Assembly: GCA_029961685.1 (NCBI GenBank)
Contig: JARWKL010000015.1
Span: 14,940,801-15,004,800 of the forward strand
Reading direction: 5' to 3'
DNA: 64,000 bases
Origin: Aristolochia californica
Taxonomy: Eukaryota > Streptophyta > Magnoliopsida > Piperales > Aristolochiaceae
Shown one piece after another: positions 26,501 through 38,255 of this stretch. The translations under genes and the position numbers were made by a program. The notes under the pieces were generated by a model that searched no databases, was not told the DNA's origin, and saw only the letters and a program-made list of their open reading frames with translations. Position 1 is the stretch's first letter, and each line of letters begins with the position of its first letter.

Positions 26501-27522
26501 TTGAAAACTATTATAAATGTAAGTGAAGAAAATTATTTCACGCACTAAAAATGAACTCCAAAGTTTTGTTATCCGTGTTTGGGAAATACCACTAGTACAA
26601 CCCCTGATAGTTTGGTGGGATTTTATAGGAAAGAGACTTCTAACTGATCCTAACATTTTTAAATGTGGTGGATATTCATGCCACAAACATGTTGAGGATG
26701 CAAGTGACCGAATGATCCAAAATTTCGAGTAGAAAAAATTAAATCCTCAAGTTAACGTGTGGTTGGATATTTACCAGAGCCGAACAACCCAATTTTTGCC
26801 TATTTATAAAAATCACATTTACTTTTTGGATTTATCTGTCTCTACATTTGTGCATTTCCATTTTGGATGTTCAAATTTTTTTTCTGATCCAAACTTGAGT
26901 TTTCTCTCTCTGATTTTTTTCTCGTAAGCAAAAAAAGATATAAGGCAAATAGATCGCAACAAAATGAAAATTTTAGAGTTGATGTATGCAAAAAATTTGG
27001 AAAACTATAATAATTGTAAGTGAAGAAAATTATTTCCCCCACTAAAAATGAACTCCAAAGTTTCGTTATCAATGTTTTGGGAAATTCCACTAGTACAACC
27101 CCTTATACCTTGGTGGAATTTTATAGGAAAGAGCCTTCTAAATGATCCTAACATGTTTTAAATGTGGTTGGATATGCATGCCAGAAACATGTTGAGGATG
27201 CAAGTGATCTAATGATCCAAAAATTTCAAGGAGTAGAAAAAATTAAATTCTCAACTGAACGTGTGGTTGGATATTTACCACAGCCAAACAACCCACTTTT
27301 TGCCTATCCTTAAAAATCACAGATACTTTTATGAATATTCTCTCTCAGCATTTGCGCATTTCCATTTTTGATGTTCAAATTTTTTTTCAGATCCAAACTT
27401 GAGTTTTCACTCTCCCATTTTTTTCTCGTAACCAAAAAAGATATAAGGCAAATTGATCACAACAAAATGAAAATTTTAAAGTTCATGTAAGCAAAAAAAT
27501 TTGTAAACTATACTAAATGTAA
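20521..27522 (+). repeat. 14-unit higher-order block, ~7.0 kb, copy 2 (rearranged)
   Basis: This is the second copy of the block starting at 13525. Its left part keeps the 14-unit offset. At 24615-24646 it jumps past two units, so the offset becomes 6008 (18623 to 24631), and it stays near 6002 to at least 26453. Two further units at about 26.5-27.5 kb have no direct partner in copy 1 and restore the total length, so that the GAAATATGG unit recurs at 27661, 7002 bp after 20659. The near-constant block length therefore hides one loss and one gain of two units. Confidence 0.85.
24615..24646 (+). repeat. 16 bp tandem duplication at a two-unit deletion junction
   Basis: GGAAAGAGACTTCTAA occurs twice back to back (24615-24630 and 24631-24646), whereas the other units I read carry it once. 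The first copy aligns with 17623 and the second with 18623 in copy 1 of the 14-unit block. Those two source positions are 1000 bp apart, so the join removed two units but left 16 bp of overlap (net loss 984 bp). The duplication is thus the scar of an out-of-register join. Confidence 0.9.
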
Positions 27523-28194
27523 GTGAAGAAAATTATTTCACACTCTAAAACTGAACTCCAAAGTTTTGTTATCCATGTTTGGGAAATACCACTAGTACAA
27601 CACCTAATATTTCTGTGGAATTTAATAGAAAAGAGACTTCTATCTGATCCTAACATGTTTGAAATATGGGATGATATGCAAGCCAGAAACATGTTGAGGA
27701 TGCAAGTGACCTAATGATCCAAAAATTTCAAGGAGTAGAAAAAATTAAAGTCTCAAGTTAGCGTGTGGTTGGATATTTTGCAAAGCCAAACAACCCACTT
27801 TTTGCCTATCATTAAAAATCACAGATACTTTTTGGAATTATCTCTCTCAGCATTTGTGCATTTCCATTTTGGATGTTCAAATTTGTTTTTCAGATCCAAA
27901 CTTGAGTTTTCAATCTCTCATTTTTTTTCGTAAACAAAAAAGATATAAGGCAAATTGATCGCAACAAAATGAAAATTTTAGAGTTCATGTCTGCAAAAAA
28001 ATTCTAAAACTATAATAAATGTGAGTGAAGAAAATTATTTCATGCACTAAAAACGAACTCCAAAGTTTTGTTATCCATGTTTGGGAAATTCTACTAGTAC
28101 AACCCCTAATAACTTGGTGGAATTTTATTGGAAAGATGCTTCTAACTGATCCTAACATGTTTTAAATGTGGTGAATATGCATGCCACGAACATG
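27523..28194 (+). repeat. Start of a third 14-unit block copy
   Basis: From the GTAAGTGAAG of the GAAATATGG-type unit onward, this segment follows 20521 onward at an offset of 7002 bp. The match continues to about 28.7 kb, including the ATATTTCTGTGGAAT variant, the AAAAACGAACTCC variant and the ACTAAAACTGAACTCC units. It then gives way to the trimer block. Confidence 0.75.
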
Positions 28195-29085
28195 TCGAGG
28201 ATAAAAGTGCCCTAATGATCCAAAAATTTTGAGTAGAAAAAATTAAATTCTCAAGTTAACGTGTGGTTGGATATTTACCAGAGCCAAACAACCCACTTTT
28301 GGCCTATCTTTAAAAATCACATATACGTTTTGGAATTATCACTCTCAGCATTTGTGCATTTCCATTTTGGATGTTCAAATTTTTTTTCAGATCCAAACTT
28401 GAGTTTTCACTCTCCCATTATTCTCGTAAACAAAAAGGATATAAGGCAAATAGATTACAAAAAAATGAAAATTTTAGAGTTCATGTATGCAAAAAAAATT
28501 GAAAACTTTAATAAATGTAAGTGAAGAAAATTATTTCATGCACTAAAACTGAACTCCAAAGTTTTATTATCCATGTTTGGGAAATTCCACTAGTAGAACC
28601 GCTAATAGCTTGGTGGAATTTTATTTGAAAGAGACTTCTAACTGATCCTAACATGTTTTAAATGTGGTAGGATATGCATACCAGAAACTTGTTGAGGATG
28701 CAAGTGACCATTAATCCAAAAATTTCAAGGAGTATAAAAAATTAAATTCTCAAGTTAACGCATGGTCTGATATTTACCAGAGCCAAACTACCCACTTTTT
28801 GCCTATCCTTAAAAATCATAGATACTTTTTGGAATTATCTCTCTCAGCATTTGTGCATTTGCATTTTGGATGTTCAAATTTTTTTTCAGATCCAAACTTG
28901 AGTTTTCGCTCCCTTTTTTTTATGTAAATAAATAAGATACAAGGAAAATAGATCGCTACAAAATGAAAATTTTAGAGTTCATGTATGCAAAAAAATATTA
29001 AAACTATAATAATTTTAAGTGAAGAAAATTGTTTCGCGCACTAAAAATGAACTCAAAAGTTTTGTTATCCATGTTTGGGAAATTC

Positions 29086-29101
29086 CACTAGTGGAATTTT
29101 A
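29086..29101 (+). repeat. Unit with shared ~20 bp deletion, copy 1
   Basis: CCACTAG is joined to TGGAATTTT, losing the ACAACCCCTAATAGCTTAG part present in most units. TAG flanks the lost segment on one side and lies at its end on the other, consistent with slippage between short repeats. The same loss is found three units later. Confidence 0.85.
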
Positions 29102-30565
29102 TAAGAAAGAGACTTCTAAGTGATCCAAACATGTTTGAAATGTGGATGGATGTGCATGCCAGAAACATGTTGAGGATGCAAGTCACCTAATAATCCAAAA
29201 ATTTAAAAGAGTAGAAAAAATTAAATTCTCAAGTTAACGTGTGGTCGGATATTTACCAAAGCCAAACAACCCACTTTTTGCCTATCCTTAAAAATCACAG
29301 ATACTTTTCAGAATTATCTCCCTCACATTTTTGTGCATTTCCATTTTTGATGTTCAAATTTGTTTTTCTGATCGAAACTTGAGTTTTCACTCTTGCATTT
29401 TTCTTGTAAACATAAAAGATATAAGGCAAATAGATCGCAACAAAATGAAATTTTTAGAGTTCATGTATGCAAAAAAATTAGAAAACTATAATAAATGTAA
29501 GTGAAGAAAATTATTTCACGCACTAAAAATGAACTGCAAAGTTTTGTTATCCATGTTTGGGAAATTCCACTAGTAAAACCCCTAATGGCTTGGTGGAATT
29601 TTATAGGAAATAGACTTCTAACTGATCCTAACATGTTTTAAATGTGGTGGATATGCATGTCACGAACAAGTCGAGGATAAAAGTGGCCTAATGATCCAAA
29701 AATTTTATGGAGTAGAAAAAATTAAATTCTCAAGTTAACGTGTGGTTGGATATTTACCAATTCCAAACAACCCACTTTTGGCCTATCCTTAAAAATCACA
29801 GATACATTTTGGAATTATCTCTCTCAGCATTTGTGCATTTCCATTTTGGATGTTCTAATTTTTTTCAGATCCAAACTTGAGTTTTCACTCTCCCATTATT
29901 CTCATAAACAAAAAGGATATAAGGCAAATTGATTGCAAAAAAATGAAAATTTTAGAGTTCATGTATGCAAAAAAAATTGAAAACTTTAATAAATGTAAGT
30001 GAAGAAAATTATTTCATGCACTAAAACTGAACTCTAAAGTTTTATTATCCATGTTTGGGAAATTCCACTAGTACAACCGCTAATAGCTTGGTGGAATTTT
30101 AATTGAAAGAGACTTCTAACTGATCCCAACATGTTTTAAATGTGGTAGGATATGCATACCAGAAACATGTTGAGGATGCAAGTGACCTAATGATCCAAAA
30201 ATTTCAAGGAGTAGAAAAAATTAAATTCTCAAGTTAACGTGTGGTCTGATATTTACCAGAGCCAAACAACCCACTTTTTGCCTATCCTTAAAAATCACCG
30301 ATACTTTTTAGAATTATCTCTCTCAGCATTTGTGCATTTGCATTTTGGATGTTCAAATTTTTTTTTTCAGATCCAAACTTGAGTTTTCGCTGCCTTTTTT
30401 TCGTGTAAATAAATAAGATACAAGGAAAATAGATCGCTACAAAATGAAAATTTTAGAGTTCATGTATGCAAAAATATATTAAAACTATAATAATTGTAAG
30501 TGAAGAAAATTGTTTCACGCTCTAAAAATGAACTCCAAAGTTTTGTTATCCATGTTTGGGAAATT

Positions 30566-30581
30566 CCACTATTGGAATTTT
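30566..30581 (+). repeat. Unit with shared ~20 bp deletion, copy 2
   Basis: CCACTAT is joined to TGGAATTTT, the same loss as near 29090, with one later G-to-T change at the join. It is best explained by inheritance through the trimer duplication rather than by an independent deletion. Confidence 0.85.
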
Positions 30582-31150
30582 ATGAGAAAGAGACTTCTAA
30601 GTAATTCAAACATGTTTGAAATGTGGATGGATATGCATGCCAGAAACATGTTGAGGATGCAAGTCACCTAATAATCCAAAATTTTCAAGGAGTAGAAAAA
30701 ATTAAATTCTCAAGTTTAAGTGTGGTTGGATATTTACCAAAGCCACACAACCCACTTTTTGCCTATCGTTAAAAATCACAGATACTTTTCAGAATTATCT
30801 CCCTCACATTTTTGTGCATTTCCATTTTTTATGTTCAAATTTTTTTCAGATCGAAACTTGAGTTTTCACTCTTGCATTTTTCTTGTAAACATAAAAGATA
30901 TTAGGCAAATAGATTGCAACAAAATGAAATTTTTAGAGTTCATGTATGCAAAAAAATTAGAAAACTATAATAAATGTAAGTGAAGAAAATTATTTCACGC
31001 ACTAAAAATGAACTGCAAAGTTTTGTTATCCATGTTTGGGAAATTCCACTAGTAAAACCCCTAATAGCTTGGTGGAATTTTATTGGAAAGAGACTTCTAA
31101 CTGATCGTAACATGTTTTAAATGTGGTTGATATGCATGCTAGAAATATGT

Positions 31151-33195
31151 TGAGGGTCCAAGTGGGCTAATGATCCAAAAATTTCAAGGAGTAGAGAAAA
31201 TTAAATTCTCAAGTTAACGTGTGGTTGGATATTTACCAGAGCCAAACAACCCACTTTGTGCCTATCCATTTTGGAATTATCTCTCTCAGCATTTGTGCAT
31301 TTGCATTTTGGATGTTCAAATTTTTTTTTCATATCCAAACTTGAGTTTTGACTCTGCCATTTTTTTCTTGTAAAAAAAAAGATATAATGTAAATAGATCG
31401 CAACAAAATGAATATTTTATTGTTCATGTATGCAAAAAAATTTGAAAACTACAATAAATGTAAGTGAAGAAAATTTTTTCACGCACTAAAAATGAACTCC
31501 AAAGTTTTGTTATCCATATTTGGGAAATACCACTAGTACAACCCCTAATAGTTTGGTGGAATTTTGTAGGAAAGAGACTTCCAACTGATCCTAACATGTT
31601 TTAAATGTGGTGGATATGCATGCCACAAACATGTTGAGGATGCAATTGGCCTAATGATCCAAAATTTTCAAGGTGTAGAAAAAATTAAATTCTCAAGTTA
31701 ACGTGTGGTTGGATATTTACTGGAGCCAAACAACCCACTTTTTGCCTGTCCATAAAAATGACAGATACTTTTTGGAATTATCTCTCTAAGCATTTGTTCA
31801 TTTTCATTTTGGATCTTCAAATTTTTTTTCAGATCCAAACATGAGATTTCCCTCTCCGATTTTTCTCGTAAACAAAAAAATATAAGTCAAATAGATCGCA
31901 ACAAAATGAAAAGTTTAGAGTTCATGTATGCAAAAATGTTTTAAAAACTATAAGAAATCTAAGTGAAGAAAATTATTTCATGCACTAAAAATGAAATCCA
32001 AAGTTTTGTTATCCAAGTTTGGGAAATTCAGCTAGAACAACCCATTGCTTGGTGGCATTTTATTGGAAAGAGACTTCTAACTAATCCTAACATGTTTTAA
32101 ATGTGGTGGATATGCATGCCAGAAACATGTTGAGGTTGCAACTGACGTAATGATTCAAATTTTTCAAAGAGTAGAAACAATTAAATTCTCAAGTTAATGT
32201 GCGGTTGGTTATTTACCAGAGCCAAACAACCCACTTTTTGCCTATCCTTAAAAATCACAGCTACTTTTTCGAATTATCTCTCTCGCATTTTTGCATTTCC
32301 ATTTTGGATGTTCAAATTTTTTTTCAAATCCAAACTTAAGTTTTTACTCCCATTTTTTTCTCGTAAACAAAAAAGATATAAGACAAATAGATCGCAACAA
32401 AATGATAATTTTAGAGTTCATGTATGCAAAATAAATTGAAAACTATAATAAATGTAAGTGAAGAAAATTATTTCATGCTCTAAAAATGAACTCTTAAGTC
32501 CAATTATCCATGATTGGGAAATTCCAATAGTACAACTCCTAATAGCTTGGTGGAATTTTATAGGAAAGGGACTTCTGACTGAGCCTAACAAATTTTAAAT
32601 GTTGTTGAATATGCATGCCAGAAACATGTTGAGGATGCAAGTGACCTAATGATCCAAAAATTTCAAGGACTAGAAAAAATTAAATTCTCAAGTGAACATG
32701 TGGTTGGATATTTACCAGAGCCAAACAACCCACTTTTTGCCTATCCTTATAAATCACAGATACGTTTTAGAATTATCACTCTCAGCATTTTTGCATTTCC
32801 ATTTTGGATGTTCAAATTTTTTTTCAGATCCAAACTTGTGTTTTCACTCTCCCATTTTTTTCTCGTAAACAAAAAAGATATAAGCCAAATAGATCGCAAC
32901 AAAATGAAAATTTTAGATTTCATTTATGAAAAAAATTTGAAAACTATAATAAATGTAAGTGAAGAAAATTATTTCACGCACTAAAAATGAACTCCAAAGT
33001 TTTGTTATCCATGTTTGGGAAATTCCACTAGTACAACCCTAAAAGCTTAGTGGAATTTTATAAGAAAGAGACTTCTAAGTGATCCAAATATGTTTCAAAT
33101 GTGGTTGGATATGCATGCCAGACACATGTTGAGGATGCAGGTCACCTAATGATCCAAAAATTTCAAGGAGTAGAAAAAATTAAATTCTCAAGTTA
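31151..33195 (+). repeat. Mixed satellite units
   Basis: About four units. The unit at 31250 has a small deletion joining CCTATCC to ATTTTGGAATT, which removes the AAAAATCACAGATAC part. The unit at 32040 has the ACCCATTGCT variant followed by GTTGCAACTGACGTAATG, and the next has TTGTTGAATATGCATG, the same order of variants as at 16.6-17.2 kb and 41.8-42.3 kb. Nothing other than satellite is seen. Confidence 0.75.
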
Positions 33196-34765
33196 ACATA
33201 TGGTTGGATATTAACCAAAGCCAAACAACCCCCTTTTTGCCTAACCTCAAAAATCACAGATACTTTTCAGAATTATCTCTCTCACAATTTGTGCATTTCC
33301 CTTTTGGATGTCCAAATTTTTTTTCAGATCGAAACTTGAGTTTTCACTCTCCCATTTTTCTCGTAAACATAAAAGATATAAGGAAAATAGTTCGCAAAAA
33401 AATGAAAATTTTAAAGTTCATGTATGCAAAAAAAATTGAAAACTAAACTAAATGTAAGTGAAGAAAATTATTTCACGCACTAAAAATGAACTCCAAAGTT
33501 TTGTTAACCATGTTTGGGAAATTCCACTAGTACAACCCGTAATAGCTTGGTTGAATTTTATAGGAAAGTGACTTCTAACTGATCTAACATTCTTTAAATG
33601 TGGTGGATATGCAAGCCAGAAATATGTTGAGGATGCAAGTGTCCTAAAGATCCAAAAATTTCAAGGAGTAGAAAAAATTAAATTCTCAAATTAACGTGTG
33701 GTTGGATATTTACCAGAGCCAAATAACCCGCTTTTTGCCTTTCCATAAAAATCACAGATACTTTTTGGAATTATCTCTCTCAGCATTTGTGCATTTCCAT
33801 TTTGGTTGTTCAAATTTTTTTTCAGATCCATACTTCAGATTTCACTCTCCCATTTTTCTCGTATACAAAAAAATATAAGGCAAATAGATCGCAACAAAAT
33901 GAAAATTTAAGAGTTTATGTATGCAAAAAAATTTAAAAACTATAAGAAATCTAAGTGAAAAAAATTATTTCACGCATTAAAAATGAACTCCAAAGTTTTA
34001 TTTATCCATGTTTGGGAAATTTCACTAGTACAACCCATTGCTTGGTGGAATTTGATAGGAAAGAGACTTCTAATTGATCCTTGCATGTTTTAAATGTGGT
34101 GGATAAGCATGCCAGAAACATGTTGAGGTAGCAAGTGACGTAATGATCCAAAATTTTCAAAGAGAAGAAACAATAAAATTCTCAAGTTAACGTGCGGTTG
34201 GATATTTACCAGAGCCAAATAACCCACTTTTTGCCTATCCTTAAAAAATCACAAATACTTTTTTGAATTATCTCTCTCACATTTTTGCATTTCCATTTTG
34301 GATGTTCAAATTTTTTTTCAAATCCAAACTTTAGTTTTTACTCCCATTTTTTTCTCGTAAACAAAAAAGATATAAGACAAATAGATCGCAACAAAATGAT
34401 AATTTTAGAGTTCATGTACGCAAAAAAAATTGAAAACTATAATAAATTTAAGTGAAGAAAATTATTTCATGCACTAAAAATGAACTCTAAAGTTTTGTTA
34501 TTCATGTTTGGGAAACTCCAATAGTACAACCCCTAATAGCTTGGTGGAATTTTATAGGAAAGGGACTTCTGACATATCCTAACATATTTTAAATGTGGGA
34601 GAATATGCATGCCAGAAACATGTTGAGGATGCCAGTGACCTAATGATCCAAAAATTTCAAGGACTAGAAAAAATTAAATTCTCAAGTGAACGTGTGGTTC
34701 GATATTTACCAGAGCCAAACAACCCACTTTTTGCCGAACCTTATAAATCACAGATATGTTTTCGA
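33196..34765 (+). repeat. Higher-order segment shared with 2.4-4.5 kb and 38.2-39.9 kb, copy A
   Basis: This segment matches 38.2-39.86 kb at an offset of 4980 bp, changing to 4961 bp after a 20 bp deletion in the later copy (33307 to about 38287; 34033 to 38994). It also matches 2.4-4.5 kb at offsets of 30788 and about 30290 bp. Shared rare variants include CTAACATT or CTAACATG followed by CTTTAAATG, ATTTATCCATG, ACCCATTGCT, CATATCCTAACATATTTT and TGGTTCGATATTTACC. At about 34.77 kb the sequence switches to the series found from 11.35 kb. Confidence 0.8.
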
Positions 34766-37700
34766 ATTATCTCTCTCAAAATTTGTGCATTTCCCTTTTG
34801 AATGTTCAAATTTTTTTTCAGATCGAAACTTGAGTTTTCACTCTCCCATTTTTCTCGTAAACATAAAAGATTTAAGGCAAATAGATCGCAAAAAAATGAA
34901 AATTTTAGAGTTCATTTATACAAAAAATTTTGAAAACTATAATAAATGTAAGTGAAGAAAATTATTTCACGCACTAAAAATGAACTCCAAAGTTTTGTTA
35001 TCCAATTTATGAAAATTCCACTCGTACAACCCCTAATAGCTTGGTGGAATTTTATAGGACAGAGTCTTCTCACTGATCCTAACATGTTTTAAATGTGGTT
35101 GGATATGCATGCCAGAAACATGTTGAGGATGCAAGTGACCTAATGATTCAAAAATTTCGAGAAGAAAAAATTAAATTCTCAAGTTATTGGATATTTACCA
35201 GAGCCAAACAACCCACTTTTTGCCTATCCTTAAAAATCACAGATACTTTTTAGAATTATCTATCTCAGCATTTGTGCATTTCCATTTTGGATGTACAAAT
35301 TTTTTTTCAGATACAAACTTGAGTTTTCAGTCTTCCATTTCTTTCGTAAACAAAAAGGTATAAGGCAAATAGGTCGCAACAAAATAAAAATTTTAAAGTT
35401 CCTGTATGCAAAAAAATTTGGAAACTATAATAAATGGAAGTGAAGAAAATTATTTCACACACTAAAAATGAACTCCAAAGTTTTGTTATCCATGTTTGGG
35501 AAATTCCAATAGTACAACCCCTAATAGCTTCGTGGAATTTTATTGGAAAGAGACTTCTAACTGATCCTAACATGTTTTAAATGTGGTTAGATATGCATGC
35601 CACAAACATGTTGAGGTTGCAAGTGACCTAATGATCCAAAAATTTCAAGGAATAGAAAAAATTAAATTCTCATGTTAATGTGTGGTTGTATATTTACAAA
35701 AGCCAAACAACCTACTTTTTGCCTATCCTTAAAAATCAAAGATACTTTTTGGAATTATCTCTCTCAGCATTTGTGCATTTCCATTTTGGATGTTCAATTT
35801 TTTTTTCAGATCCAAACTTGAGTTTTCACTCCCCCACTATTCTCGTAAACAAAAAAGATATAAGGCAAATAGATCGCAAAAAAATGAAAAATTTAGAGTT
35901 CATGTATGCAAAAAAATATGAAAACTATAATAAATGTAAGTGAAGAAAATTATTTCACACACTTAAAATGAACTCCAAAGTTTTGTTATCCATGTTTGGG
36001 AGATTCCACTAGTACAACCGCTAATAGCTTGGTGGAATTTTATAGGAAAGAGACTTCAAACTGATCCTAACATGTTTTAAATGTGGTGGATATGCATGCC
36101 AGAAACATGTTGAGGATGCAAGTATCCTAATGATCCAAAAATTTCAAGGAGTAGCAAAAATTAAATTCTCAAGTGAACGTGTGGTTGGATATTTACCAGA
36201 GCCAAACAACCCACTTTTTGCCAATCCTTATAAATTTTTAGATACTCTTTGGAAATATCTCTCTCAGCATTCGTGCATTTCCATTTTGGATGTTCAAATT
36301 TTTTTTCAGATCCAAACTTTAGTTTTCACTCTACCACTATTATCGTAAACAAAAAAGATATAAGGCAAATATAACGCAACAAAAAGAAAATTTTGGAGTT
36401 CAAGTATGCAAAAAAATTGGAAAACTATACTAAATGTAAGTGAAGAAAATTATTTCCCGCACTAAAAATGAACTCCCAAGTTTCGTTATCCATGTTTGGG
36501 AAATTCCACTAGTACAACCCCTAATACCTTGGTGGAATTTTATAGGAAAGAGACTTCGAAATGACCCAAACATGTTTTAAATGTGGTTGGATATGCATGC
36601 AAGAAACATGTTGAGGATGCAAGTGACCTAATGATCCAAAAATTTCGAGAAGAAAAAAATAAATTTACAAGTTAACGTGTGGTTGGATATTTACCAGAGC
36701 CAAAAACCCCAATATTTTGCCTATCCTTAAAAATCACATATACTTTTTGGAATATTCTCACTTAGCATTTGTGCATTTTCATTTTGAATGTTCAAATTTT
36801 TTTCAGATCCAAACTTGAGTTTTCACTCTCCCATTTTTTTCTCGTAAACAGAAAAGATATAAGGCAAATAGATCGCAACAAAATGAAAATTTTAGAGTTC
36901 ATGTATGCAAAAAAATTTGTAAACTATACTAAATGTAAGTGAAGAAAATTACTTCACGCTCTAAAACTGAACTCCAAAGTTTTGTTATCTATGTTTCGAA
37001 AATACCACTAGTACAACTCCTAATATCTCTGTGGAACTTTATAGAAAAGAGACTTCTAACTGATCCTAACATGTTTGAAATATGGGATGATATGCATGCC
37101 AGAAACATGTTGGGGATGCAAGTGACCTAAGGATCCAAAATTTCAAGGAGTAGAAAAAATTAAATTTTCAAGTTAACATGTGGTTGGATATTTACCAAAG
37201 CCAAACAACCCACTTTTTGCCTATCCTTAAAAATCACAGAAACTTTTTGGAATTATCTCTCTCTGAATTTGTGCATTTCCATTTTGGATGTTCAAATTTG
37301 TTTTTCACATCCAAACTTGTGTTTTCAATCTCCCATTTTTTTTCGTAAACAAAAAATAATAAGGCAAATAGATCGCAACAAAATGAAAATTTTAAAGTTC
37401 ATGTATACAAAAAAATTCTAAAACTTTAATAAATGTAAGTGAAGAAAATTATTTCACGCATTAAAAACGAACTCCAAAGTTTTGTTATCCATGATTGGGA
37501 AATTCTACTAATACAACCCCTAATAACTTGGTGGAATTTTATAGGAAAGAGACTTCTAACTAATCCAAACATGTTTTAAATGTGGTGGATATGCATGCCA
37601 CAAACATGTTGAGGATGCAAGTGGCCTAATGATCCCAAAATTTCAAGGAGTAGAAAAAATTAAATTCTCAAGTTAACGTGTGGTTGGATACTTAGCAGAG

Positions 37701-38255
37701 CCAAACCACCCACTTTTTGCCTATCCTTAAAAATCACAGATACGTTTTGGAATTATCTCTCTCAGCATTTGTGCATTTCCATTTTGGATGTTCAAATTTT
37801 TTTTCAGATCCAAACTTGAGTTTTCTCTCTCCCATTATTCTCGTAAACAAAAAGGATATAAGGCAAATAGATTGCAAAAAAATGAAAATTTTGGAGTTCA
37901 TGTATGCAAAAAAAATTGAAAACTTTAATAAATGTAAGTGAAGAAAATTATTTCACGAACTAAAACTGAACTCCAAAGTTTTGTTATCCATGTTCTGGAA
38001 ATTCCACTAGTACAACCGCTAATAGCTTGGTGGAATTTTATTTGAAAGAGACTTCTAACTGATCCTAACTTGTTTTAAATGTGGTAGGATATGCATACCA
38101 TAAACAATTTGAGGATGCAAGTCACCTAATGATCCAACAATTTCAAGGAGTAGAAAAAATTAAATTCTCAAGTTAACGTGTGATCTGATATTTACCAAAG
38201 CCAAACAACCCACTTTTTGCCTATCCTTAAAAATCACAGATACTTTTCAGAATTA
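34766..38255 (+). repeat. Seven-unit segment copied from the 11.35-14.9 kb series
   Basis: Offsets to the earlier segment are nearly constant: 11408 to 34821 (23413), 12265 to 35680 (23415), 12714 to 36130 (23416) and 13663 to 37077 (23414). That conserves the order of about seven units over 3.5 kb with almost no net indel. The shared features include the AAGTTATTGG junction, the TTCGTGGAATTTTATTGG variant, the GGAGTAGCAAAAATT units and the GAAATATGG unit. It ends where the units switch to the 33.2 kb series near 38.25 kb. Confidence 0.82.

Larger units (their letters stand above)
28195..31150 (+). repeat. Tandem duplication of a ~1.48 kb satellite trimer
   Basis: Rare variants pair up about 1480 bp apart: TCGAGGATAAAAG (28195 and 29671), AATAAGATACAAGG (28931 and 30412), CTTGCATTTTTCTTG (29392 and 30871) and a 20 bp deletion that joins CCACTA directly to TGGAATTTTAT (near 29090 and 30570). 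Three units therefore duplicated as a block. The second copy is followed by a unit that does not carry the TCGAGG variant, so only two copies are seen. Confidence 0.88.
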
